This document shows positions 15,924-24,043 of a stretch of DNA of 64,000 nucleotides, piece after piece. The position numbers were made by a program, and so were the translations under genes. Origin of the DNA: Acidovorax sp. T1 (GTDB taxonomy: Bacteria > Pseudomonadota > Gammaproteobacteria > Burkholderiales > Burkholderiaceae_C); NCBI RefSeq assembly GCF_002176815.1, contig NZ_CP021648.1, positions 682,001 to 746,000 on the forward strand, in the 5' to 3' direction. Positions within the stretch are counted from its first letter, which is position 1. Each line of letters opens with the position of its first letter. Below the pieces are notes generated by a model. The model did no database searches and had not been told where the DNA came from. It saw only the letters and a program-made list of their open reading frames with translations.

Positions 15924-17943
15924 AAAGATCCTGATTGCGAATCGCGGCGAGATCGCTTGCCGAGTGGCCGCGACCGCCAAGCGCCTGGGCGTGAAAACCG
16001 TCGCCGTGTACTCCGACGCCGATGCCAACGCCAAACATGTCGCCGTGTGCGACGAGGCCGTGCACATCGGCGGCAGCGCGCCCAAGGACAGCTACCTGCG
16101 CTGGGAGCGCATCATCGACGCTGCCAAGGCCACGGGCGCGCAGGCCATCCACCCCGGCTACGGCTTCTTGAGCGAGAACGAAGACTTTGCCCAGGCCTGT
16201 GCCGACGCAGGCCTGGTCTTCATCGGCCCGCCCGCCAGCGCCATCAATGCGATGGGGCTGAAGGCCGAGTCCAAGCGCCTCATGGAGCAGGCCCAGGTGC
16301 CCCTGGTGCCCGGCTACCACGGTGCTGACCAGGACCGCGCTCTGCTGCAGCGCGAGGCGGACCGCATTGGCTACCCGGTGCTCATCAAGGCCAGCGCTGG
16401 CGGCGGTGGCAAGGGCATGCGCGCGGTGGACAAGGCCGAGGACTTTGCCGCGGCGCTCGACTCCTGCAAGCGCGAGGCCATCAACAGCTTTGGTGACGAC
16501 GCGGTGCTGGTGGAGAAGTACGTGCAGCGCCCCCGCCACATCGAGATCCAGGTGTTTGGCGACACGCACGGCAACTGCGTGTACCTGTTCGAGCGCGACT
16601 GCTCGGTGCAGCGCCGCCACCAGAAAGTGCTGGAAGAAGCCCCCGCCCCTGGCATGACGCCCGAGCTGCGCGCCCGCATGGGCGAGGCCGCCGTCGCCGC
16701 CGCACGGGCGGTGAACTACGTGGGCGCGGGCACGGTGGAGTTCATCGTCGAGCAGCCCGGCGGCTACGACGCCCCGGAGCAGATGAAGTTCTATTTCATG
16801 GAGATGAACACCCGCCTGCAGGTGGAGCACCCCGTGACCGAGGCCATCACCGGCCTGGATCTGGTGGAGTGGCAGCTGCGTGTGGCGTCCGGCGAGCCTT
16901 TGCCTTTGAGGCAGGAAGACCTGCGCATCCACGGCCATGCCATCGAGGCGCGCATCTGCGCCGAGAACCCCGACAACAACTTCCTGCCTGCCACAGGGGC
17001 GCTCAACGTGTACGCGCTGCCCGAGTGCGTGACGTTTGAACGGGGTGCAGTCCGCGTGGATTCCGGCGTGCGCCAGGGCGATGCGATCAGCCCGTTCTAC
17101 GACTCCATGGTGGCCAAGCTCATCGTGCACGGCGACACGCGCGAGCAGGCGCTGGCGCGGCTGGATGAAGCCCTGACGCAGACCCACATCGTGGGCCTGG
17201 CAACCAATGTGCAGTTTCTGCGCCGCGTGGCACGCACTGAGGCATTTGCCAGCGCCAAGCTCGACACCGCGCTGATTCCGCGCGAGCAGGCCGTGCTGTT
17301 CCACCAGGAAAGCGTGGGCCTGCCCCTGGCCGCTGCCGCTGCCGTGGCGCAAACCCTGCTGCGCGAGCGCGCCAGCGAGGGCGTGGACCCGTTCAGCTGC
17401 CGCGACGGTTTCCACACGCATGGCGTGGTGCAGCGCCGCTTTGAGTTCGAGTTTGGTGGCGAGCACGCCAAGGCCTGGCTGACCTACGAGCGCGGTGGCA
17501 GCCTGCACCTGGCGGTGGGTGAGGGTGCCGCGCAGGTGGCGAGCCCGTTGGTGTTCAGTGCCTTGGCGCAGGGCATCGAATTGCAGTTTGCCGGCCAGCG
17601 CACGCGCGCTGCCGTGTATGCGCAGGGCGAGGTGGACCATGTCTTCACCCCGCTGGGCGCCACGCAGATCACCGCCATCGACCTGCTGGCCCACGCGGGC
17701 GAGGCAGCGGCCGAAGGTGGGCGCCTGACCGCCCCCATGCCTGGCAAGGTGGTGTCGTTCGCCGTGAAGGCGGGCGATGCCGTGACCCGGGGCCAGCCGC
17801 TGGCGGTGATGGAAGCCATGAAGATGGAGCACACCATTGCCGCGCCGGTCGATGGCGTGGTGGCCGAGCTCCTGTACGCGCCCGGCGACCAGGTGACCGA
17901 AGGGGCCGAGTTGCTGAAACTGGTGGTGGCTGAAAAGGCGTAA
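15916..17943 (+). CDS. liuD: methylcrotonyl-CoA carboxylase, biotin-containing (alpha) subunit
   Basis: A 675-residue protein in standard acyl-CoA carboxylase alpha order. It has a biotin carboxylase N-domain (MFKKILIANRGEIACR), an ATP-grasp domain with GGGGKGMR and the catalytic region EMNTRLQVEHPVTE, a biotin carboxylase C-domain, a linker, and a C-terminal biotinyl domain with VMEAMKMEH, where Lys636 is the biotinylation site. It carboxylates biotin with ATP and bicarbonate and hands it to LiuB. The start is the ATG at 15916, supported by GGGAGGG just upstream. An earlier in-frame ATG would add 36 non-conserved residues from the duplicated spacer. The DUF4126 gene separates it from liuC. 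Confidence 0.93.
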   Translation: MFKKILIANRGEIACRVAATAKRLGVKTVAVYSDADANAKHVAVCDEAVHIGGSAPKDSYLRWERIIDAAKATGAQAIHPGYGFLSENEDFAQACADAGLVFIGPPASAINAMGLKAESKRLMEQAQVPLVPGYHGADQDRALLQREADRIGYPVLIKASAGGGGKGMRAVDKAEDFAAALDSCKREAINSFGDDAVLVEKYVQRPRHIEIQVFGDTHGNCVYLFERDCSVQRRHQKVLEEAPAPGMTPELRARMGEAAVAAARAVNYVGAGTVEFIVEQPGGYDAPEQMKFYFMEMNTRLQVEHPVTEAITGLDLVEWQLRVASGEPLPLRQEDLRIHGHAIEARICAENPDNNFLPATGALNVYALPECVTFERGAVRVDSGVRQGDAISPFYDSMVAKLIVHGDTREQALARLDEALTQTHIVGLATNVQFLRRVARTEAFASAKLDTALIPREQAVLFHQESVGLPLAAAAAVAQTLLRERASEGVDPFSCRDGFHTHGVVQRRFEFEFGGEHAKAWLTYERGGSLHLAVGEGAAQVASPLVFSALAQGIELQFAGQRTRAAVYAQGEVDHVFTPLGATQITAIDLLAHAGEAAAEGGRLTAPMPGKVVSFAVKAGDAVTRGQPLAVMEAMKMEHTIAAPVDGVVAELLYAPGDQVTEGAELLKLVVAEKA

Positions 17944-18007
17944 TGCCCCGGTGGGAACCCCCGTGCGCGACAGCACCGGGGGCGTAATGCCGTTACCCTT
18001 GGCCGCC

Positions 18008-18928
18008 ATGAAAATCACCTTTTGCTGTACCGATACCAAGGCCGAGCCCTGGCTCCAGGGCCTGCAGGCCGCCCTGCCGCAGGCCGATATCACCGTCTGG
18101 AAACCCGGCGCGCCGCAGGCCGACTACGCCGTGGTCTGGGCGCCGCCCCAGCAGTTCATGGACGAACAGCAGGGCATCAAAGCCCTGTTCAACATTGGCG
18201 CGGGCGTGGATGCGCTGCTCAAGCTGCGCCTGCCGCCCGCTGCACTGGTGGTGCGGCTGGACGATGCCGGCATGGCCGTGCAGATGGCCGAGTACGTGTG
18301 CCACGCGGTCATCCGCCATTTCCGCGAATTCGACCAGTACGAAGCCGGCATGCGCGCGGGGCAATGGGCCTACCGCAAGCCGCGCCTGCGCCAGGATTTC
18401 CCCGTGGGCGTGATGGGCCTGGGCGTGCTGGGCGAGCGTGTGGCCAAGGCGCTGGCGCAGTTTGATTTTCCGATCAACGGCTGGAGTCGCAGCCCGAAGG
18501 CGATTGACGGCGTGCGTGCTTTTACGGGCGCGGATCAATTCAACGACTTTCTGGCCGCCAGCCGCGTGCTGGTCAACCTGCTGCCGCTCACGCCGGACAC
18601 GCAGGACATCCTGAACCGTGACAACCTGGCGCGCCTGCAGCCGGGCGGCTACGTCATCAACGTGGCGCGCGGCGCGCACCTGGTGGATGCCGACCTGCTG
18701 GCGCTGCTGGACAGCGGCCATCTTGCTGGCGCCACGCTCGACGTGTTCCGCACCGAGCCGCTGCCCGCCGGTCATCTGTTCTGGAACCACCCCCAAATCA
18801 CCGCCACGCCCCACACCTCGGCGCGCACGCTGCGCGAGGAAAGCATTGCCCAGATCGCAGGCAAGATCGGCGCCCTGGCGCGGGGCGAGGCCATTGCCGG
18901 TATCGTGGACCCCGGGCGCGGCTATTGA
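18008..18928 (+). CDS. ghrA: 2-hydroxyacid dehydrogenase, glyoxylate/hydroxypyruvate reductase A type
   Basis: A 306-residue D-2-hydroxyacid dehydrogenase. The Rossmann motif is GVMGLGVLGERVAKAL. The catalytic Arg is in NVARGAHLV, the Glu in the FRTEPLP segment and the His in TPHTSARTL. The N-terminal segment FNIGAGVDAL matches GhrA rather than SerA. It would reduce glyoxylate or hydroxypyruvate with NADPH. It sits between liuD and liuE without an obvious pathway link. ATG 18008 is chosen over a GTG at 17951 because MKITFCC begins the family fold. No strong ribosome-binding site is seen. Confidence 0.85.
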   Translation: MKITFCCTDTKAEPWLQGLQAALPQADITVWKPGAPQADYAVVWAPPQQFMDEQQGIKALFNIGAGVDALLKLRLPPAALVVRLDDAGMAVQMAEYVCHAVIRHFREFDQYEAGMRAGQWAYRKPRLRQDFPVGVMGLGVLGERVAKALAQFDFPINGWSRSPKAIDGVRAFTGADQFNDFLAASRVLVNLLPLTPDTQDILNRDNLARLQPGGYVINVARGAHLVDADLLALLDSGHLAGATLDVFRTEPLPAGHLFWNHPQITATPHTSARTLREESIAQIAGKIGALARGEAIAGIVDPGRGY

Positions 18929-18968
18929 CCGGGCCGCCGGCCCGCAGATTGGATGGAAGGACTTTCCC

Positions 18969-19877
18969 ATGCGCATTCCCCCACGCGTCAAACTCGTCGA
19001 TGTCGGCCCGCGCGACGGCCTGCAAAACGAAAAATCTCCCGTGCCGGCCGCCGTCAAGATCGGCCTGGTGCACCGCCTGCAGGACGCAGGCCTGAAAAAC
19101 ATCGAAGTCACCAGCTATGTGTCGCCCAAATGGGTGCCGCAGATGGCCGACAACCACGAGGTGATGGGCGGCATCGCGCGCCAGGGCGGCGTCGTTTATT
19201 CGGTGCTCACGCCCAACCTCAAGGGCTTCGAAGCCGCCGTGCTCGACCGGCCCGACGAAATCGTGGTGTTCGGCTCGGCCAGCGAGGCCTTCAGCCAGAA
19301 AAACATCAACTGCTCCATTGCCGAAAGCATTGAGCGCTTTGCGCCCGTGGTCGAGGCGGCGCGCGCAGCGGGCATTGCCGTGCGCGGCGCCATGAGCTGC
19401 ACCGTGGGCTGCCCCTATGAAGGCGAGGTGGCGCCCGAGTGCGTGGCGTATCTGGCGGGCCTGATGAAGCAGATCGGCGTGCAGCATGTGGGCGTGGCCG
19501 ACACCATTGGCGTGGGCACGCCGCGCAAGGTGCAGCGCGCCGTCGAGGCCACGCTGCAGCATTACGGCATTGACGACATTTCGGGCCATTTCCACGACAC
19601 CTATGGCCAGGCGCTGGCCAACACCCTGGCCACGCTGGAGATGGGCGTGTGGCAGTTCGACACCTCGGTGGCGGGCCTGGGCGGCTGCCCCTACGCCAAG
19701 GGCGCCACGGGCAACGTGGCCACCGAAGACGTGGTTTACATGCTGCACGGCATGGGCATCGAGACGGGCATTGACCTCGACAAGCTCGTGGACGCGGGCG
19801 CCTACATCAGCGATTTCCTGGGCCGCAAGCCCCACTCGCGCGCGGCCACGGCGCTGCTCGCCAAGAGGGCCGGCTGA
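18969..19877 (+). CDS. liuE: hydroxymethylglutaryl-CoA lyase
   Basis: A 302-residue TIM-barrel lyase (MvaB/LiuE) that cleaves HMG-CoA to acetoacetate and acetyl-CoA, the last leucine-pathway step. DVGPRDGLQNE at residues 11-21 provides the catalytic Arg and a metal-ligand Asp. GHFHDTYGQ supplies metal-binding histidines. The signature SVAGLGGCPYAKGATGN carries the catalytic Cys240. A GGAAGGA site precedes ATG 18969. The stop TGA overlaps the ATG of the next gene by one base, indicating translational coupling. Confidence 0.95.
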   Translation: MRIPPRVKLVDVGPRDGLQNEKSPVPAAVKIGLVHRLQDAGLKNIEVTSYVSPKWVPQMADNHEVMGGIARQGGVVYSVLTPNLKGFEAAVLDRPDEIVVFGSASEAFSQKNINCSIAESIERFAPVVEAARAAGIAVRGAMSCTVGCPYEGEVAPECVAYLAGLMKQIGVQHVGVADTIGVGTPRKVQRAVEATLQHYGIDDISGHFHDTYGQALANTLATLEMGVWQFDTSVAGLGGCPYAKGATGNVATEDVVYMLHGMGIETGIDLDKLVDAGAYISDFLGRKPHSRAATALLAKRAG

Positions 19878-20401
19878 TGGCGCCGGCAGAGCAAGCCATG
19901 TGCGGCGCTCAGCTAAAGGCGCTGCCCGAAGGGGTGCAGCGGGTGGCGGCGGCCCTGCAGGCCCAGGGCCACCCCCATATGCCGCGCATGCTCGACGACG
20001 CCGCGCGCACCGCGCAGCAGGCGGCCGATGTGCTGGGCATTCTGGTGGGGCAGGTGGCCAAGAGCATCATCTTTCGGCGCAAGAGCGACGACGCTGCGGT
20101 GCTGGTCATCACCTCGGGCGACCGGCGCGTGGACGAAAAAAAGGTCGAGGCCCATGTGGGCAAGATCGGCCGGGCCGATGCCGGTTTCGTGAAGGAGCGC
20201 ACGGGGTTTTCGATCGGCGGTGTCTCGCCCATCGCGCACGCCACGCCGCCGGTCACGCTGATCGACCAGGAGCTGCTGCGCTTTGACGTGGTGTGGGCGG
20301 CCGCCGGGCACCCGCATGGCGTTTTTGCGCTGCATCCGGGCGACTTGCAGCGCCTGACAGGCGCCCCGGTGGTGGACGTGGTGCAGGAGGTGGTGGCATG
20401 A
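19877..20401 (+). CDS. YbaK/EbsC-like aminoacyl-tRNA deacylase domain protein
   Basis: A 174-residue protein of the YbaK/ProX family, whose members hydrolyse mischarged aminoacyl-tRNAs in trans. The core includes TAQQAADVLGILVGQVAKSIIF with the conserved Lys, then GDRRVDEKKV, and FSIGGVSPIAHATP, the glycine loop of the family. The C-terminal HPHGVFALHPGDLQRLTGA is also typical. It is co-transcribed with liuE (one-base overlap) and overlaps the DUF1289 gene by four bases (ATGA). Substrate tRNA is not predictable. Confidence 0.88.
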   Translation: MAPAEQAMCGAQLKALPEGVQRVAAALQAQGHPHMPRMLDDAARTAQQAADVLGILVGQVAKSIIFRRKSDDAAVLVITSGDRRVDEKKVEAHVGKIGRADAGFVKERTGFSIGGVSPIAHATPPVTLIDQELLRFDVVWAAAGHPHGVFALHPGDLQRLTGAPVVDVVQEVVA

Positions 20402-20673
20402 ATGCTGCAAAATCAATAGCTGCTCGCGCACAACTGTTAAGCGCTGCAGGCTATTTTGATGCCGATTCAAACGAGGTGATCCCGTCGCCCTGCATCTCGG
20501 TGTGCCGCATGACCGAAGACCAGAGCCGCTGCGAGGGATGCTTTCGCACCATCCCCGAGATCCGCGCCTGGGCACTGGCCGACAGCGCCGAGCGCCTGGC
20601 CATCTGGGCGCGGTTGGCGCAGCGCGCCGGCATGCCATTCCCGCCCGAAGCCGTGGCCAAGGAGCCGACATGA
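20398..20673 (+). CDS. DUF1289 domain protein with repeat-derived N-terminus
   Basis: A 91-residue protein. Residues about 30-60 carry the DUF1289 cysteine motif SPCISVCRMTEDQSRCEGCFRTIPEI, with four cysteines (C-x3-C, C-x2-C) likely binding a metal, followed by a helix (LADSAERLAIWARLAQR). Known DUF1289 proteins begin shortly before the first cysteine. Here the first ~22 residues and the start context are repeat copy R5 read in frame. Both ends overlap neighbours by ATGA, so it is translated as part of a coupled run. Function is unknown. Confidence 0.8.
   Translation: MNAAKSIAARAQLLSAAGYFDADSNEVIPSPCISVCRMTEDQSRCEGCFRTIPEIRAWALADSAERLAIWARLAQRAGMPFPPEAVAKEPT
20409..20460. repeat. Interspersed repeat copy R5, forming a gene's 5' end
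   Basis: AAAATCAATAGCTGCTCGCG, spacer, TTAAGCGCTGCAGGCTATTTTGAT layout. Read in frame it gives SIAARAQLLSAAGYFD of the DUF1289 protein. Confidence 0.65.
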
Positions 20674-21311
20674 AGCACATCACCTTCTACCTGGACTTTG
20701 TCTCGCCCTACGCCTGGCTGGCCTTCGAGCGCCTGCCCGAGGTGCTGGAAGGCCTGAGCTACAGCGTGGAATACCGCCCGGTGCTGCTGGGTGCGCTGCT
20801 CAAGCAGCATGGCAACCCGGGGCCGGCGGGCATTCTTCCGAAGCGCGACTGGACTTACCGCCATGTCACCTGGCTGGGCCACTCGCTGGGCGTGCCGCTT
20901 GCGATGCCGGCGCGGCATCCGTTCAATCCGCTGCCCTTGTTGCGCCAGGCGCTGGCCTGCAGCCGCGACGGCCGCATCAACCGCTTTGTGGCCGGCACGC
21001 TGCTGCGCCATGTGTGGCAGGGCGGGCACGACGCGCTGGATGCGCAGCGCCTCACGGCCCTGGCCGCCGCGCTGGAGCCGCAGCTGCAGCCCGACGATGC
21101 CGACGGTGCCCGCGCCAAGGCGCTGCTGCGCAGCAACACCGATGCCGCCGCCGCGCGCGGCGTGTTTGGCGTGCCGGCCTTCGAGGTCGATGGCAAGGTC
21201 TTCTGGGGCTTGGACAGCCTGACCATGTTGCGCGCTTATCTGGAAGGCGACAACTGGTTCGAGCACGAATGGGACGCCGCTGCAAGCGTGGCGCAAGGCC
21301 TGCCGGGTTGA
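20670..21311 (+). CDS. 2-hydroxychromene-2-carboxylate isomerase family (DsbA/GST-kappa fold)
   Basis: A 213-residue thioredoxin-fold protein. The N-terminus ITFYLDFVSPYAWLAFERLP has the family's catalytic Ser12-Pro13-Tyr14 in place of a CxxC, so it is not a disulfide oxidoreductase. The C-terminal GVFGVPAFEVDGKVFWGLDSL is the cis-proline loop and final strand. Relatives isomerise 2-hydroxychromene-2-carboxylate with glutathione in naphthalene degradation, but many homologues sit outside such pathways and no aromatic cluster is adjacent. The start overlaps the DUF1289 stop by four bases. Confidence 0.85.
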   Translation: MKHITFYLDFVSPYAWLAFERLPEVLEGLSYSVEYRPVLLGALLKQHGNPGPAGILPKRDWTYRHVTWLGHSLGVPLAMPARHPFNPLPLLRQALACSRDGRINRFVAGTLLRHVWQGGHDALDAQRLTALAAALEPQLQPDDADGARAKALLRSNTDAAAARGVFGVPAFEVDGKVFWGLDSLTMLRAYLEGDNWFEHEWDAAASVAQGLPG

Positions 21312-21354
21312 ATGGAGCGGCCGTTCGTCCCAGCGGCCCCTTCATCGCCCCACC

Positions 21355-23184
21355 ATGCCCAATGCTTTCAACTTTGCCGCCTCGCCCTTTGACTGCCTGA
21401 GCCCGGACGAACAGCGCCTGGTGCGCGCCAGCGTCGATATTGCGTATTTCCCCGCAGGCGCCGTGGTGCTGGACGTGGGCGTGGCCCCCACGCACCTGTT
21501 CGTCATCATCAAGGGCTACGTCACGCAGACCGAGGGCGACGAGGTGCTGGCCAGCTACGGCCCCGACGACTGCTTTGACGGCTGCGGCCTGATGACCGGG
21601 CGCGTGGGCAGCCGCTTCGTGGCGGCCGAGGAGGTGGTGGCCTACCAGCTCGCGCGCGAGGCGGTCAACGAACTCATCGCGCGCAACACCACGTTCGGCG
21701 CGCTGCTGTTTTCCGACCTGGGCCAGAAGCTCAGCGCGCTGGCGCAGCGCGCCGACCAGCACGAGCGCCAGTCGCTCACCATGGCACGCGTGGACCAGGC
21801 CTTCCTGCGCCCGGCGCACACCGTGGATGCCAGCACCGACATCGTCTCGGTGGTGCGGCTGTTCCAGGCGCAGCGCACCACCAGTGTGCTGGTGACCGGC
21901 CTGAACAACGTGCCCGGTGGCGGGCTGGGCATCTTCACCAACACCAGCCTGCAGCGCGCCATCCTGGATGGCCGCCCGCTGAATGAGCTGGCCGTGGGCG
22001 AGCTGGCGAGCAGCCCGGTGGTGACCATGCGGCCTTCGGATTTGCTGGGCGACGCCATGGCGCTCATGCTGCGCCGGCGCGTGCACCGTCTCGTGGTGGT
22101 GGAGGACGGCGGCCAGGTGCGCGGCATCCTGGAGGCGCTGGACCTGTTCAGCTTCCTGGCCAACCATTCGCACCTGATCACGGTGCAGATCGAACATGCC
22201 CAGGACCTGCCCGCGCTGGCGCAGGCGGCGGCGCAGATCACGCGGCTGATCGCGGCGCTGTACCGCGGCGGCACGCGCATCGGCCTGATGGCAAGGCTGG
22301 TGCAGCAGCTCAACGCCCGGCTGTTCGAGCGCGCCTGGGCCATGGTGGCGCCGGCCGACCTGGTGGCCCACAGCTGCCTGTTCGTCATGGGCAGCGAGGG
22401 GCGTGGCGAGCAACTGCTCAAGACCGACCAGGACAACGGCCTGGTGCTGCGCGACGGCTACACCGCGCCGCCCGAGCTCGATGCCATCTGCCAGCGCTTT
22501 TCCGAAGTGCTGGCGAGCTTCGGCTACCCCGAATGCCCCGGCCGCATCATGGTCAGCAACCCCGACTGGCGCGGCACGGCGAGCAGCTTCAGCCAGCGCG
22601 TGCGCCAGTGGCTGCTGCAGCCCGAGGGCGACAGCCTCATGCAGCTGGCGATCTTTCTCGATGCGCACGCGGTGGCGGGCGACGCCGCGCTGCTGGCCAC
22701 CGTGCGCGAGCGCGTGATGGCGCTGGCCACCGACAACGACGCCGTGCTGGCGCGTTTTGCCGCGGCAATCGAAAACTTTGGCGGCCCCGCGGGCTGGTGG
22801 AGCCGTCTGTTCGGCCTGGGCGACGAAGGCCACGCCATCAGCCTGAAAAAGGCGGGCATCTTCCCCATCGTGCACGGCGTGCGCAGCCTGGCCCTGGCCC
22901 GGCGCGTGGCCGCCACCGGCACGGCCGAGCGCATCGCGGCCCTGGTGGCCGATGGCATGCTCGAAGCGGCGCTGGGCGACGAGCTGGTGCAGAGCCTGCA
23001 CTTCCTGATGGGCCTGCGCCTGAAGGCCGGCCTGGCCGAGATCGACACCGGCCGCGCGGTCACCGGCCATGTCGATCCCGAACGCCTGAGCAGCCTGGAG
23101 CGCGACCTGCTCAAAGACGCGCTGGCCGTGGTCAAGCGCTTCAAGGTGCTGCTTCACCAGCGCCTGCGGCTGGACATGTTGTGA
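21355..23184 (+). CDS. cNMP-binding / CBS-pair / DUF294 nucleotidyltransferase-like signalling protein
   Basis: A 609-residue soluble protein with modules in order: a cyclic-nucleotide-binding-like domain (about 15-115), a CBS pair (about 150-270, second repeat containing VVTMRPSDLLGDAMALML), a DUF294 nucleotidyltransferase-like domain with GSEGRGEQ and DQDNG (about 345-365), and the DUF294 C-terminal helical domain. The nucleotidyltransferase part resembles GlnD-type enzymes, but catalysis is unproven. The gene overlaps the exonuclease gene by four bases and is convergent with yjcH-actP. The same grouping around acetate permease is a recurring neighbourhood in Proteobacteria (from memory), suggesting a role in acetate uptake or metabolism. 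Confidence 0.88.
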   Translation: MPNAFNFAASPFDCLSPDEQRLVRASVDIAYFPAGAVVLDVGVAPTHLFVIIKGYVTQTEGDEVLASYGPDDCFDGCGLMTGRVGSRFVAAEEVVAYQLAREAVNELIARNTTFGALLFSDLGQKLSALAQRADQHERQSLTMARVDQAFLRPAHTVDASTDIVSVVRLFQAQRTTSVLVTGLNNVPGGGLGIFTNTSLQRAILDGRPLNELAVGELASSPVVTMRPSDLLGDAMALMLRRRVHRLVVVEDGGQVRGILEALDLFSFLANHSHLITVQIEHAQDLPALAQAAAQITRLIAALYRGGTRIGLMARLVQQLNARLFERAWAMVAPADLVAHSCLFVMGSEGRGEQLLKTDQDNGLVLRDGYTAPPELDAICQRFSEVLASFGYPECPGRIMVSNPDWRGTASSFSQRVRQWLLQPEGDSLMQLAIFLDAHAVAGDAALLATVRERVMALATDNDAVLARFAAAIENFGGPAGWWSRLFGLGDEGHAISLKKAGIFPIVHGVRSLALARRVAATGTAERIAALVADGMLEAALGDELVQSLHFLMGLRLKAGLAEIDTGRAVTGHVDPERLSSLERDLLKDALAVVKRFKVLLHQRLRLDML

Positions 23185-23840
23185 AGGCAGTCACCGGTCC
23201 GCACGGCTGGCTGGCGCCATTGCGGCGCCAATGGCTGCTCTACCACCTGGCCGATCCGGCCTATGCCTTCCTGTTCGATCCGCCGCCGCCCGATGAATGG
23301 GTGGCCCTCGACTGCGAGACCACGGGGCTGAACCGGCGCAGCGATGAAATCATCGCCATTGGTGCCGTGCGCATCGTGGGCCAACGCATCCTGACCAGCG
23401 AGCGGCTCGAATTGCTGGTGCGCCCGGGCAAAGGCGTGCCGGCCGACAGTGTGCGCATCCACCGCCTGCGCGAGCGGGACGTGGCGCAGGGCCTGCCGCT
23501 GGCGCAGGCCATGCACCAGCTGCTGCACTTCATCGGCAGCCGCCCGCTGGTGGGTTACTTTCTCGAATTCGATGTGGCCATGCTCAACCGCGCCATTTGG
23601 CCGCTGCTGGGCATGAGGCTGCCGCAGCCCAAGATTGAAGTGTCAGCCCTGTATTACGAGCACAAGTTCCGGCAACTTCCGCCCTACCAGCAGCAGGACA
23701 ACGCCGACATCGACCTGCGTTTTGCCACCCTGATGGACGACCTGGGATTGCCCCGGCGCGAGGCGCACGACGCACTGAACGACGCTGTCATGGCGGCGCT
23801 GGCCTTTATCAAGCTGCGCCAGTTGCAGGGCGCAGGCTGA
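23181..23840 (+). CDS. DEDDh 3'-5' exonuclease (DnaQ/epsilon-like)
   Basis: A 219-residue exonuclease. ExoI VALDCETTG supplies Asp44 and Glu46, ExoII GYFLEFDVAMLN the third acid, and ExoIII AHDALNDAVMAA the His and final Asp, so the DEDDh set is complete. An N-terminal 40-residue extension (WLAPLRRQWLLYHLADP) precedes the fold. The GTG start overlaps the upstream stop (GTGA), the only start that keeps this extension and couples translation. It is probably not the Pol III proofreading subunit. The fixed partnership with the DUF294 protein suggests a signalling-associated nuclease of unknown substrate. Confidence 0.88.
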   Translation: MKAVTGPHGWLAPLRRQWLLYHLADPAYAFLFDPPPPDEWVALDCETTGLNRRSDEIIAIGAVRIVGQRILTSERLELLVRPGKGVPADSVRIHRLRERDVAQGLPLAQAMHQLLHFIGSRPLVGYFLEFDVAMLNRAIWPLLGMRLPQPKIEVSALYYEHKFRQLPPYQQQDNADIDLRFATLMDDLGLPRREAHDALNDAVMAALAFIKLRQLQGAG

Positions 23841-23876
23841 ACCTGGGCTGCAGCCAATGCTGCATTAGTCTTTGAG

Positions 23877-23931
23877 TAAAAACGGTCTGTAGCGCTTATC
23901 CATCAAGCGCTAATAGCTATTGTTTTGATAG
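23877..23931. repeat. Interspersed palindromic repeat, copy R6
   Basis: TAGCGCTTATCCATCAAGCGCTAATAGCTATTGTTTTGAT. The core AGCGCTT/AAGCGCT is a perfect hairpin. It lies between convergent genes. Confidence 0.75.
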
Positions 23932-23965
23932 TAATCGGCGGTGGTGCAGACCCTGTGGCAGACGC

Positions 23966-23992
23966 AAAAAAGCCGGGCAGGATGGCCCGGCT
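23966..23992 (-). terminator. Rho-independent terminator of yjcH-actP
   Basis: On the minus strand AGCCGGGC (23992-23985), loop, GCCCGGCT (23978-23971), then a run of six T. It lies 52 bases after the actP stop. Confidence 0.85.
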
Positions 23993-24043
23993 GGGGTGGT
24001 GCGGCACAGCGGGAATGCCGCTGCGCCGCAAGGTTGCGCCGTC

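Noticed and set aside
15781..18093. 770-codon antisense open frame
   Set aside because: Shadow of liuD. No start signal, and composition (His, Ala, Gly, Val) is typical of reverse-strand reading of GC-rich codons.
21052..23157. 701-codon open frame on the minus strand
   Set aside because: It lies wholly opposite the cNMP/CBS/DUF294 gene, whose domains are clear. Long antisense frames are normal in DNA this GC-rich. The product is His/Ala/Gln-rich with no recognisable domain.
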